DNA of 64,000 nucleotides from Hypomyces perniciosus (Eukaryota; Ascomycota; Sordariomycetes; Hypocreales; Hypocreaceae): NCBI GenBank assembly GCA_008477525.1, contig SPDT01000010.1:1178001-1242000 (forward strand), written 5' to 3'. The notes under the pieces were generated by a model, which saw only the letters and a list, made by a program, of their open reading frames with translations, did no database searches and was not told the DNA's origin. Positions 38,985 through 50,267 of the stretch are shown here, piece by piece; the stretch's first letter is position 1, and each line of letters begins with the position of its first letter. Both the position numbers and the translations under genes were made by a program.

Positions 38985-39615
38985 TCACCAGACGTCCTCG
39001 GGGTCGACCTCATGTTCTTCTCCGTCATCCCTGACGTGCTTGTGGTTTTTGTCTCTCTTCATAGACTTGCGCATGTCGAAGGCATCCTCGCTTGCCTTGT
39101 CTGGGTCGGTTGCATGATCACCATAGTAGTCTTTGACAACACGGAACACACTGTAACCGAGCCGCTTGTAAAACGTTATGGCCCGGTGATTGCTTCTCCG
39201 AACAAATAAGTCTACAAACCACGCGTCATTCGTATCGGCAGCGGACTCCAACTGCTCAACCAAAATTTTGCCAATTCCTAGTCTCCTTGCCTCTGGGGCC
39301 ACAGTCAAGGCCGTGATATGGGCATGCCATGGAAGATAGTGCTCAGAGTACTTGTAAGCATCCGGTGATGATTCAAACTTGCCCATGACTTCAAGGAAGT
39401 TCTCGTTAGTAGGGGGTTGCATCGGAGAGTGAAGAGGCTGACGAACTGTACCCAACAATGTTTCCATCCATGTCTTCGCAGACCTGGAACAACGATGGCC
39501 ATTTTGCGTAATACTGGAGGTAGAAGCTAAGCTCGTACGTCTCCGTTAGCGGGTCTAGGTTGCATTTGGAGAACTTGTTGACATCATCTGGTCGAAATCG
39601 CCGAAATGTTGTCAT
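38985..39615 (-). CDS. NAT3: N-alpha-acetyltransferase NatB catalytic subunit (Naa20/Nat3)
   Basis: Exons 39615-39447 and 39388-38985 give 190 aa. The N-terminus MTTFRRFRPDDVNKFSKCNLDPLTETY and the block GYIMGK are Naa20 hallmarks; the acetyl-CoA site reads VAPEARRLGIGKILVEQLE (R-x-x-G-I-G). FFVDLFVR-type and YKRLGYSVFR segments follow. It acetylates N-termini beginning Met-Asp/Glu/Asn with partner Naa25. The intron (58 nt, donor GTTCGT) is chosen because it alone yields GYIMGK. The C-terminal 35 residues are charged. Confidence 0.93.
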
Positions 39616-40529
39616 GGCTGTGGACAGTGGTGAGGGCGAGAAATGGTGGACAGTGATGATATTAATTTGAAATCAATGGCTTTAAACAGGCACGACGCAA
39701 AGCAATATATGGCACCTGCATTGACAATGGACCTGGTCATGATCAGTGATTGAATCAGTGACTGATGAGAGAGTCGGGAAATGGCTCATCGTTGGGGAGG
39801 GGGTTTATCATTACACTTGCTTGATAGTATCGGAATTTTGCGTGCATGAGTTGGTGTCGCATGGATGCTCAAACTCCCCTTGGCAATTTGCGAATTGTGG
39901 CTTGCCGCTACGGAGTACTAGTATTGTGAACGGGGGTTGAATTATGCTCTGTGGAGTGCTTTGTCCTTTCATCCTTGGTGCCCGAATCTCTGGGATAGTA
40001 GTAGTAGTATTAGGTACTAGTACTACTACTATCTACGGAGTACGAAGTACTATTAGCACGTTTCGAGTGGCAGTGGAGCTCAGTTCCTTCACACATCATT
40101 CGACACATATTCATAGCTGTCAGCGTTTGCAAATACGAGTAAAAGAATTGCACGGGAGAAATTACAATTGGAGTTTCACCCTGAATTTGATGCCAACTTC
40201 ATTTTAAGTTGATTGGGGCTTGGTGGTGGTCTGAGTTCGTGGGAGTAGGAGTACAGTGCCAATGAGGTACCCCAGTCCCAGAAAGTACTGTACTCGGACC
40301 TGACAAGCCCTCCGCCGCTTCTCATGCTACTCTTGAGTCAACTTTCTGCTCAACATCAATTCCTAGTAGGTATCCGGCTAACACAGAACTTACTCGATTC
40401 ACCCGGCAGTACTACTATTAGTCCTCTCAGAGTGCCGGAGGGAAGACGCCAGGAAACCGCAAAACCGCTACAGGGTTGCTTTATTGCGCCGCCGGGACAC
40501 TCCTATAGTAAGCCCGCTCCTAAACCACC
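39616..40529. promoter_or_regulatory. Divergent intergenic region, NAT3 / 385-aa gene
   Basis: Opposite starts are 914 bp apart. A dense cluster of GTAC-type motifs (TACGGAGTACTAG near 39911; TACGGAGTACGAAGTAC near 40035) and TAG/CTA triplets lies between about 39910 and 40060. Confidence 0.5.
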
Positions 40530-41742
40530 ATGCCCGCGTCTCCGCGAACGCCGCGACACTCTCGAAACTCCTCGGCCGTGGACAGCTTTTCAGGATCGCC
40601 ACAGAACCGACGACTGTCCAAGTCATCGATACGAGATACCGTAACACCATTCCGTGATCTGACGGACCAACACGATGCTCTGGACCTCTCAGTCCTCGCC
40701 AATAGTGGGACTGGAACTGGTGGCGGAATGGGGAACCTAGCTGACGAATTGGCCGATGCCTTTTCCGATTCTGGCGAGGAAGATGACTGTTACGAAGCCG
40801 ATTTGCTTGACGCAGATATACAAACAGTCAATGGATCACTGCTGGAAATGGACGAAACGAGAGACGAGGCCGCGGACATCAACGGCTTCTCGGCCAACGA
40901 CAGTACACGAGGAAAAGATGGCGGTCTCGGCCTGCTGTCCCCTCACCGAAAGGGTCACCAAAGAAAAAGTAGCCAGTATGATGGTAGTGACTATGGCTCA
41001 GAATCGGATCTTGATGTCGCTGGTATACCTCCAAGCCTCGTCGCGAAGATCGATGCTGTCGACTCTCTGGTGAGGCGTGGGACAGAAAACTACGGTGAAC
41101 CAGCTGATGACGTACTGAAACGTGTGATTGATGGGTTGCGTGATCTCGGATCACAATCGAGTGTTGAAGGCAGCGCCTCGAGGTAAAAGCCACAACGCAG
41201 CGTAGTGCAGAACCACTATGTACTGACCTTATGTTAGGTTGATAACGGCACACTCGGCGCTCACAACACATCTTGCACATCAAACCCGGCAGCTACACAG
41301 TTTGACTTTTCCTTTATTGTCACCCCTCGCATCACCCCCTGACGCTGAGACAATCGATACTCTTGTGCCACTTCTTATGTCCCTTTCGGAGGATATGCCA
41401 CGGCCATCGACCTCGGCGTTCAACTCTTTGACAGCTCTTCACTCGATCACGTCTGAGTTAATCCAGACTTTGAGTTATCTCTCTGATACGCTACACATGT
41501 CGCGACAGACGACAGCTACAGCGACGAGAAGATTGAAGAGTGCCAAAGAACTTGTGGCTGAGATGAGGAGAGATGACGAACTACGACAGCAGGGAGAGAG
41601 TTGGTTAACTCGGGGGAATTGGAGCGAGCGCCTTGAGAAGAGAGAGTGTGCAGGAGTATGTGGAGAGGTGATTGGAGGCTTTGAGGACGTTTGTAATGGA
41701 TGGCGAGAGCGACTACTTGCCCAGGCAGAATCTCAGGCATGA
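40530..41742 (+). CDS. Uncharacterised Ser/Pro-rich fungal protein, 385 aa
   Basis: Exons 40530-41182 and 41238-41742. The N-terminus has many SP/TP sites (MPASPRTPRHSRNSSAVD, TVTPFRDL), suggesting cyclin-dependent kinase control, then an acidic patch. The C-terminal half is helical: SLVRRGTENYGEPADDVL, RLITAHSALTTHLAHQTRQL, and a basic coiled-coil-like stretch TATRRLKSAKELVAEMRRDDEL. It looks like a conserved Pezizomycotina protein, but I cannot assign a family; a cytoskeletal or kinetochore role would be a guess. The 55-nt intron closes in frame. Confidence 0.75.
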
Positions 41743-43710
41743 GATACCACGCCGATTTGGGAACGCCGGCTTTCATTCTTCAATGAACGAACCAAGAGAT
41801 TTATTTCCTACAACACCTCATTTGATAGAGTCGCGAGGCACTAATGACTCAAGGACATGATTAAATACCACATTTATAGACGTGTCTCGTCTCCAGCTGC
41901 CGCTTCGTCCCAACTAACGTTGCTCTCCGAAATTGCGATGCAGTTGTAAGTTTGGGAGAACACATCAAGTCCAGAGCCTCGACTGATCGGACGAATATAT
42001 TCTTACATGGGCATGATGCGAAGTAATATGAGGTATTCTCGCGCGTTTGTGTGACATTTCCTTAAATGGATGGTGGCATACGTCAGAGGGGCTGAAGTGA
42101 AGTGACGCGAAACTGGTGCGTCAGAGAGGCGTCTGGCACGAAAAACGCGCCCCAACAATTACTGCCAGGGGCGGGGAACCAAAAACCGTGGAGGAGAAGA
42201 GCGCGGTCAATTGGGCACCATGGGTCTTCCATTTATGTACAAGGCACGGATGGTACATACACGCCCTGAATAATTGCTAGTGCAGCTTGGGATCAAATGA
42301 TATCTTTTTGCAAAACTTTGATCAAAATGATGGGAAGGTTAAACCTCAAATTGTTAAAGATGGTGAACATGCCCATAAATGAATCCGTTAGCGATTTTTA
42401 AGTACTAACACATATCACCTAGTTCCTCACTGAAGCATGTGTATCAGATACTACTTTGGTTATTTCTGACGATATCCTGACTTTTAGCGATGAACTATTA
42501 GATGGTGCATCATTCACTTGGTTGTATTTCGTACTTTGTTGTATCTCTGCTGAACATCGATTTATAGCCAACCGTTTCATGCGCCAATTCAGCGCGCGCG
42601 CGTCCCATGATCAGACCCAGTGTTCTGCCGCATCCACAAAACAAAACAACAACATTAGGAAGTCAAGTGCCCGCCGTGGAAGTGAGCGTATGAATACTCT
42701 TGTGTGCGTCTTTTTTACATAGTAAATGCTAATTACGCACAACGTACCAGTTTAGTGGTACTAGTATCTGGCTACATATATCAAGTTGTACTTCGTAAAT
42801 CTATTTTCGATTGGTACCTGTAGTAGGGGTACGGAGTATTAGTAGAAGTAGCAAGCCCAAGGTAATTGCGCACTGCAACAATAGACTCTCGATGACTGAG
42901 ATTTAATTATCATGAATGGAAAGTCACCCATCAATGTGGTCTAGTCTCCTCCTTACAAGAAAAAACACAGCTTCTATAGCAGATCCCTCGCTTTTTTATC
43001 TACTATTGTGAAAAAAAAAATTATGTAGGCTCCGCTGATGTTTTTTTTTTTCTCACTCTCTCTCACATCTGCAGCGCTGTGAATAATACCTGGGACAGCG
43101 CGGGCTCAATTGTTGTCGACTCTGCAACCCGCGTTTTTTGTTCTCAAGTCGCAGTTATTATTCCACCCCCTTGCACGATTGCGCCTCCCAACTGGGCATA
43201 GCCCAACTCCCTCTCCCCTAGCGCCGCGCTGCCATCCCAGCAGCCAGCAGCCAGCCAGCAGCATTCAACCTTCCTCCGCCAGCCTTCACGACAGCATCGA
43301 GCCATCTTCACCCTCTAACCTCAGGCTGGCCTCTTATCGCCTCCTCGACTTGGATCTTCGCCAGCACCCGCGCCAGCAATAGCGATACATACGCACACCC
43401 CAGGCATCGTGGCCTGATGACCCTCTTTTGTGTTGCACTCGCTCTTGGTCACTTGACGTCAACAGCTCGCTTTGGCATGCGATAGATCTCATCCCCAGGC
43501 CCAGGCAGAGTTCTGGTGGATGGTGATAGGGACTAAGCCCAGCTATCCGCTTGCTGCGCAATTATTATCTCTCCCTCGTCTACAGCTAGTCGAACATCAT
43601 CATTTCAGCATTCTTTCACCTTCCGCCCGCCCCCGCCTCGATTGCCAACGATCGATAACAGGATCCGAGGGGACTCCCCGCGGAGACTGTCGCATCCCGC
43701 CACGACAACA
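41743..43710. other. Intergenic / upstream region of CDH1
   Basis: About 2 kb without a supported gene. 43011-43020 is an A-run and 43041-43050 a T-run, followed by CT-rich then CAGCC-rich sequence (43220-43270), which looks like a long 5' leader of CDH1. Confidence 0.5.
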
Positions 43711-45679
43711 ATGCCATTACCATCGCATTCACGATCACCCGCCATTGACGCAATATCCTTGCCTCCCAAGAAAGTCATGACTGAGTCAAAAACGCCTTCC
43801 ATGGTCAGCCCGGCCCGCATGGCAACACCGCCGCCGCCCTCGGAGCGCGACCGACTAGACTCGAGACACAACATCGATAACAACGCAGCACGACGAATAC
43901 GCAGTGGGACGAGAGTTAGCGATGCCCCGCGTCTCAGTGCATTTGATGTGGATGCTGTTAACAGCGCTTTATTGAGAGAACTGCAACGCCCTCACCGCGA
44001 GAGCACTCCTGGTACAAGTCCACATCGCAAACGCCAGCGAATCAATGGCGATCGGTTGGTTTTCTTTTCATCAGACTATTTCCAGTTGCTCTGAATCCGA
44101 GCTAATAGTACTTCAGCTTCATTCCCACTCGCTCAGGGCAAGATTTGCAGGCCAGCTTCAGCCTTTTGCACGAAGACGGATCTCCCGCAACACCCTCAAG
44201 ACATAAGAAGAGGACACCGCATGGCGAGCTTCACTTCCAGAAGAGTGGGTTCCATTTTCCCTTACCTGACTGATGTGGTATGGACGAACTGCTAACTGTT
44301 TTCAAGCCGAAGAAGCAAACCGCACATTCTCAACACTACTTCGTGCCGAACTATTTGAAGGATCGGTACCACAGGTGACGCCTCCGGCATTATCACCAGA
44401 TAGCACTTTACCAACGTCCTCACATGTTAATGCCCACGATGGTACACGATCACAAACTCCCCCAAACAACGGTTCCGTCGCCTCACTACCCTCATCACTA
44501 ACACCATCAACACCGCACAAGAACCTCTTCTCGTACCTCTCTCCTCGCCATCACAGTCACGCTGCTGGCCATCTGACCCCCTCAAAAACACCGCAAAGCC
44601 GCCATGGCCCTAACCTAGACACGAGAGCTGAGATATACAGTCTATCTCCTGTACGACTGGGTAGTCAACAAATGCTCCTAAGCCCACGTCGTCAGCCTAG
44701 GGCGGTAAGCAAGGTACCATACAAAGTTCTTGATGCACCAGAGCTCGCAGACGACTTTTACCTCAACCTAGTCGACTGGGGGAGTGCCAATGTCCTCGGT
44801 GTCGGACTGGGATCCAGTGTCTACATGTGGAATGCTCAGACCAGTAAGGTTAATAAGTTATGCACTCTGGATGATGACACCGTGACGAGTGTGTCTTGGA
44901 TACAAAAGGGAACACATCTCGCCATAGGCACTGGAAAGGGCCTTGTTCAGATTTGGGACGCTGAGAAGGCCAGGAGGTTAAGAACCATGACTGGACATAC
45001 CGCCCGCGTGGGATCACTGGCTTGGAATACGCACATTCTTACGTCTGGATCTCGCGATCGGCTCATCTATCATCGAGATGTTCGAGCACCAGACCAGTGG
45101 CTGAAGAAGCTTGTCGGCCACAAACAAGAGGTGTGCGGCTTGAAGTGGAATTGCGAGGATGGTCAGCTGGCCAGTGGCGGCAACGACAATAAACTCATGG
45201 TCTGGGATAAGCTATCAGAAACGCCTTTGTGGAAATTCTCGGATCACACTGCCGCTGTCAAGGCCATCTCTTGGTCACCTCACCAGCGCGGCTTACTCGC
45301 TTCTGGGGGTGGTACAGCCGACCGGCGTATCATCTTCCATGACACAGTCAAAGGAACGGTTGTCAATGAAATCGACACTGGAAGCCAGGTGTGCAACATT
45401 GCCTGGTCCAAGAACTCGAACGAAATCGTCTCAACACATGGCTACAGCCAGAACCAGATTGTTGTATGGAAATATCCATCCATGACGCAAGTAGCTAGTT
45501 TGACGGGACACACATACCGTGTCCTGTATCTAGCCATGAGCCCAGACGGGCGGGTCATTGTAACAGGAGCCGGTGACGAAACGCTGAGGTTCTGGTCTGT
45601 TTTCGGCCGCCGACCTGGGACTCGGGAAGACGGTGAAGCCGGAGGTGGGAAATTTGCGGACTGGGGGATCATTCGATAG
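43711..45679 (+). CDS. CDH1: APC/C activator of the Cdh1/Fizzy-related family
   Basis: Exons 43711-44054, 44117-44244 and 44307-45679 give 614 aa. The C-box DRFIPTR spans the first intron junction, followed by HGELHFQKTEEANRTFSTLLR. Seven WD40 repeats follow (LVQIWDAEKARRLRTMTGHT, GLKWNCEDGQLASGGNDNKLMVWD, and so on), and the protein ends DWGIIR, the Ile-Arg tail that docks on APC/C TPR subunits. SP/TP sites in the N-terminus fit CDK inhibition. It recruits D-box and KEN-box substrates in late mitosis and G1. The FQKTEEANRT block separates it from Cdc20. Confidence 0.94.
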
Positions 45680-46591
45680 ACTGGACGGCTTTTATGCTTT
45701 ACAGGGCACCATCCAGCTTCGATCTTATCCTTCATGCAGCCTCATTTCACGCCATGTCCTCTATCCCTATTTACAGGCCCTGGACTTTCTAGGCCGGCTT
45801 TTTTCAGCAGCACTCTCCAATGAAGTAGGTCAGCGAAGCTTCCAAAGTTGAGGCGGGTTGCATTGTGTTTTTGGCCCCCGATGGGGAATTAGGGCAGCCC
45901 CCTTGCTATTTTCTTCTTTCACTCAGCTGTATCATTTGGCATAATCTGGCGTGATGGTAACTATGGCTCTTCTCGTCTTTCCCTGGCGATATGGTGGCCA
46001 CTACAGGTGTTACGGTGGGCTGTACATTGGGCAAAGGGGTGGCTTGGCTTTATGCTTATAGCATATGAGACGGTATGGGTAGGCGGTCGGGAAGCGTCTC
46101 GGTAGCGATGTTATTTCATGCCAGCATAGCGCAACTAGAGAGTAGGATGACGGAAAATCTGAAATCCATTGACTTGCGACTTTCGCAACAGAGTCTGAAT
46201 TGAAAGAGCAGATTCAACATGAAAATTGACGAGTCAAGGATATACTTGCAATGTGAATATTTCCCACGAATATCGATGGCCTTGGGAGTCGGTGGATATC
46301 ATCATTAATGGATATTGCCTGCCTAAGGTACCTAGGGATGAATGGTTCCCCCATTCGAACCACTTGTTTGCTCTGTACTCCTTCATCATTCCCCATAAAT
46401 ACAACGGCATGGACCAACTCCCAAAGACGTTGAAACAGACATATTGCAAGCAAATAATTAGAAACAATACTCGGGTTGCATGTCCCAAACGCCAAAGACG
46501 CACACAGTATCATATTGCCCGTCCAGTTCATTCCCATCTCGCTCCTACGCAGTATTCTTTACAGTTTGCACTAGTATCACGCTTGAACGCT
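45680..46591. other. Intergenic region between convergent CDH1 and GPC1
   Basis: It holds the 3' flanks of both genes; ORFs here have no coding signature. Confidence 0.5.
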
Positions 46592-48253
46592 CTAATTCTT
46601 TCCAATTATCCTTTCCCGAGTCACGTCCTTTGCCCCCCCATCCACTCCTGTAGCACTCGCCGTAAATGAGCTCTCATCGAGCAAGGGTATTCGATCTAGG
46701 CTCGTAGTTCGCGAGAATCTCATGCCCGACTCTGCCGGCTGTGCAGTAGCCGACGGATCCGGCAGCTGTGCCTCCAAGCTAAGAGCAGGAGCCGAAGGAG
46801 TATCGTGATGGGGTGCCATCTGAGGGGATTGAAGCAATAGCTCGGGAGAATTTTGCCATTTGATCACATCGGCCTTCATAGCCTCCAACTCTCTCTGGAA
46901 GCGCTTGCCAAACACGTCGATGTAGTATGTTGAGCCATTGTGTATACTCCAGCCGAAGACAATGAGAAGGAAGGCCGTGGATGCGTAGCGACTAAGAAAC
47001 CAAAGAGGACAGGGAAGCATGGTGAGCACCGCATAGCAGTATTGGATCATCATGAAGGCCGGCTCTTGTAGACTTTCAGGGAGGGAGAGCACGAATTTCC
47101 CGATCCAGGTCTTGGCATATGACCTGCGAAGCCAAGTGAAGGATGTGGGCCGGCCAGCGGCAATCTTCTCTCGGCGGCGAACGGTAATGAAGAAGTAATA
47201 ACTTAACTGCCAAACGGCATAGGGAATTGTGCTCCAGGCTAGCATAGACACGATATTGGCATATGCTGTTGGTGACCCTGGAGTCGAGTTCTTGATTGTC
47301 CAGATGGCAGGAAAGCGTTCCTTCATCTCTTGAGGGGGCAAGAGATGCACGATGCAATGCAGTGTTGCGCAAGGCATGATGTGTATGAAGAGTGATGTGA
47401 CCTTGTCAAAGCTGTGGAATACGAGGGAGTTACGCCACATAATAATTGCCACAGCGTTGTTGCCATAGGCCAGACAATAAGCAGCTGTGAACAGGCGCTT
47501 GGAGGTAGGGAAGACCCAAATGCTCAACATTAGCAGTACGTTGACGAAGTAGCAAAGGTCAGCCAAGAAATAATGGTAGCCGCGTCGGTGGTAGGTGAAA
47601 ACGCGAATGGGCATGAAGTAAATGAGTTGTGCGGTATACCAGAGGTGGAAATATTGAGGATAGCCGCCGATGAGGTATCCGCTCGCGAAGATGTTCATAA
47701 CACCACAAATGAAGGATATCTTCTCCCGCAGGCTGATGGCTTTCGTGTCGTTCCACTGCTTACCCAGTTTCTCGACGTGCTGACGCATGCGCTTCCTGTA
47801 CCGATCGAGTTGCTCATCGGCTGAGGGGACACGCCGCCTCCATTCTTCCACCATACGGTCACGGGCAAGCTGAGTCTTGGACTTGAAGGCCTCTCTGGAC
47901 CGCCGCACCTTGTCAGTCTGGGCTGAAATGCCTTTCTGAAGCTTTTCAAGCTGCTGCGGCAGAGCGAACCCGTCCAGTAGATCAAGAACAGTAAGCCGCT
48001 CGGGCGGCGGGAGTGTATCCCAGTCGTCATGGTAGGAGCTGCTTCCGGAGAATGACGGATTCCTCGAGAGCTTGGGGCTCTTTGGGGTTGTATCGCTAAG
48101 TGTAGGGGTGCCAGGCACAATGGCCTCTGGCGGTGATGAACTGAGAGACGATAGCTCGGGTTCTGTAGGGATGACGGAGTCGTCGTCGACCATCGAATGG
48201 TGAGGCCGCTTCCCTTTGGTCGGGATGGGAGCCGTTGCCGGCTCTTCGTCCAT
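46592..48253 (-). CDS. GPC1: Glycerophosphocholine acyltransferase Gpc1 (DUF2838 family)
   Basis: One coding exon, 553 aa. A disordered Ser/Pro N-terminus and a coiled-coil stretch (QLEKLQKGISAQTDKVRRSRE) precede about eight membrane segments, for example ISFICGVMNIFASGYLIGG, YFVNVLLMLSIWVFP and AFLLIVFGWSIHNGSTYYIDVFG. The RVFTYHRRGYHYFLADLCYF stretch is typical of the family. Yeast Gpc1 acylates glycerophosphocholine to lysophosphatidylcholine. I start at the ATG at 48253; a GTATGT...CTGCAG intron (48357-48256) lies just upstream in the 5' leader. It diverges from SMC1. Confidence 0.9.
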   Translation of the reverse strand: MDEEPATAPIPTKGKRPHHSMVDDDSVIPTEPELSSLSSSPPEAIVPGTPTLSDTTPKSPKLSRNPSFSGSSSYHDDWDTLPPPERLTVLDLLDGFALPQQLEKLQKGISAQTDKVRRSREAFKSKTQLARDRMVEEWRRRVPSADEQLDRYRKRMRQHVEKLGKQWNDTKAISLREKISFICGVMNIFASGYLIGGYPQYFHLWYTAQLIYFMPIRVFTYHRRGYHYFLADLCYFVNVLLMLSIWVFPTSKRLFTAAYCLAYGNNAVAIIMWRNSLVFHSFDKVTSLFIHIMPCATLHCIVHLLPPQEMKERFPAIWTIKNSTPGSPTAYANIVSMLAWSTIPYAVWQLSYYFFITVRRREKIAAGRPTSFTWLRRSYAKTWIGKFVLSLPESLQEPAFMMIQYCYAVLTMLPCPLWFLSRYASTAFLLIVFGWSIHNGSTYYIDVFGKRFQRELEAMKADVIKWQNSPELLLQSPQMAPHHDTPSAPALSLEAQLPDPSATAQPAESGMRFSRTTSLDRIPLLDESSFTASATGVDGGAKDVTRERIIGKN

Positions 48254-50267
48254 GTCTGCAGTGAGATGGACCTCGAAATCTACCGTTTGGGCTAGGAGCA
48301 ACGCCAAGTTAGACAAACTATCTTGTCGCCTTATGGGGAAGAACGATGGCCACATACCTATAAAAGCAGAACCAAGTGCCTGGCTAGCTATTCCACCCAC
48401 CTGGAGAACAGCTCTGGCGCGTGAGGTTGAAGAAGTTCAACTCTAGAGCTTGACACAACGAAGAGCATGAAGCGCTTAGGTTCAGTGTTGATTCGGAGGG
48501 TAAGGTGGGCGGCAGGGCTTTTAGCCACAGTAATGGCCACGTCAAGCAGTCGAATACAAGGCGGAGGAGGCGGAGGGAGAGGCGCTTGACGGTGAGCACT
48601 TGGAAAGTTGCAGGAGGGGAAAGGCTATGATAATACTAATGGAGGGGTCCAGCAGTTCTTCGGGCTAGATAAGTAGTACGTCGGCAAGTCTCTTAGGTTG
48701 TGAGTTTATATGCAGCCTAAACACAACACCGCTGTTCCCCTCGATGATCATCCAGCACGTTCTTTGGTGTTGTCACCATTGTTGGCATGGGCGCCCCCGG
48801 GTACGTTCATGTGCTACTTCAGTACAGGATTGTACTCGACGGTACTTCTTTGTTGGTCTGAAAATCATTGCAATACAAGTCGCAAGTAGGTCCATTTCTC
48901 AGATAAACTGTACTTGTGCAAGCCATTAAGGTATCGGGTACCCTGAACAAGTGCACACAACCCAATTATCCATCCCCACCCCACACAGCTTTCTTCGTGA
49001 CACTAGCGTCCCTTTGGGTTATACTAAACGCCACACGGATCACAAACGGCTGACAATGTTGCTGCTTATACGGAGTACATGCCTGTGCGTTGAGCAGAAA
49101 CACACGTAAACCAGCAGCCTCTTTTCACATTTTTCAATATTAAAAACGTTCGAAACACCTAGGAATGAAGCAAACTCCCAAGGCTTCCAGAGGAACAAGG
49201 AGATATTATGGTGAGTTTACTTAGTGGAGTGGGTTCTCAGTAAGCAGGCAAAGGTTGGACGGAGTAGGTACCCAATAATACGACTCTAGACTGTTGGGAG
49301 AACTTGCGCCAACCCACCGTTCTCGTTCATGCGCTGCACGAATTTTTCTCTCTCGTTTTCCCAGCTGGCAGCCGCTTGAAGAGGTGGTTTGGGTGTGGTT
49401 CTACTGCCATTGTACAACTGGCCGTCCCCTTCCATCGGTTCCTTGGATGCCTCCCACCTTCTTTGGATCACGGTGTGTATATGGCCGAACGGGCATGTGA
49501 GAAGTTACGACAGATGAGAAGTCCGCCTGACTCGTAGACTTGCTGCTGGTTTCTCCTTTGCATGAGGACTGTATGATTGTTGTCATGCCAGGTGCTGTGA
49601 TCCAAACCTCTGGTTGGACAGCGCCAGATGGAACTTGCACAAAGCCAGGTGACTGACCACTACTCCGTCATACCTAGTAGTACTGCTACATATAGTATAG
49701 ATAGATACATAAGGTACTATTAGATTAGTAGTGATGTTGGGAGTGGCCCTTGTCAAACCGAATCACGTGAAATTTCGCGTGAGACAGGTCGTCAGCACAA
49801 ACCTATAGGTACCTTCGTACCTTTAAATGCAAGATCCACAGTGCCTCTCGTACGTCGTACAGTATTACTCCGTACCTTAGTACTAAAGTAAGAGACGTCT
49901 GTGCTTTCCCCCACCACGATAGGTATCTTTACCACTAGTACTACTTTCCTAGTACTGCCCATTAGTTTGCGCGACGCGTCCGGCTTCTTTTTGCATTGCG
50001 AATCGCTCCCGCACAGCGTCTTGCCTCCCCGACTATGACTAGCGGGCACTTGATACATTATCCTGAACGTATCCAATTCACGCGACACAGCCCATGAGCT
50101 AGTTGGCTTCGCGCAGTCTTCATGCATGGTGCTGTCGTCGCTACGATTCGTCTATAACCGCGTGTGCGCCAGCCGACCTTTAGGATTCTAATTCACACAA
50201 ACCCCCCTCCCCTCCTCCTCGCCATTTTCGATTAGTTGTTGAGAGTTGCCCAACAACATCCTTCGCA
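48254..50267. promoter_or_regulatory. Divergent intergenic region, GPC1 / SMC1
   Basis: About 2 kb. It includes the probable 5' UTR intron of GPC1 (48256-48357), GTAC-type motifs at about 49068 and 49840-49950, and an ambiguous minus-strand ORF at 49286-49471, listed separately. The SMC1 leader is pyrimidine-rich at 50200-50225. Confidence 0.5.
49286..49471 (-). other. Possible 3' exon of a small unrecognised gene
   Basis: The frame ends with WENEREKFVQRMNENGGLAQVLPTV then TAG. This charged, protein-like composition is unlike the neighbouring spurious frames. No upstream ATG fits except an internal one (EPMEGDGQ), and no clear splice acceptor joins it to an exon further upstream. It could be a small gene with an unseen first exon, a remnant, or chance. 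Confidence 0.25.

Noticed and set aside
46335..46360. GGTTCGAAT-like B-box on the minus strand, possible tRNA
   Set aside because: The flanking bases cannot form a T-arm or acceptor stem.
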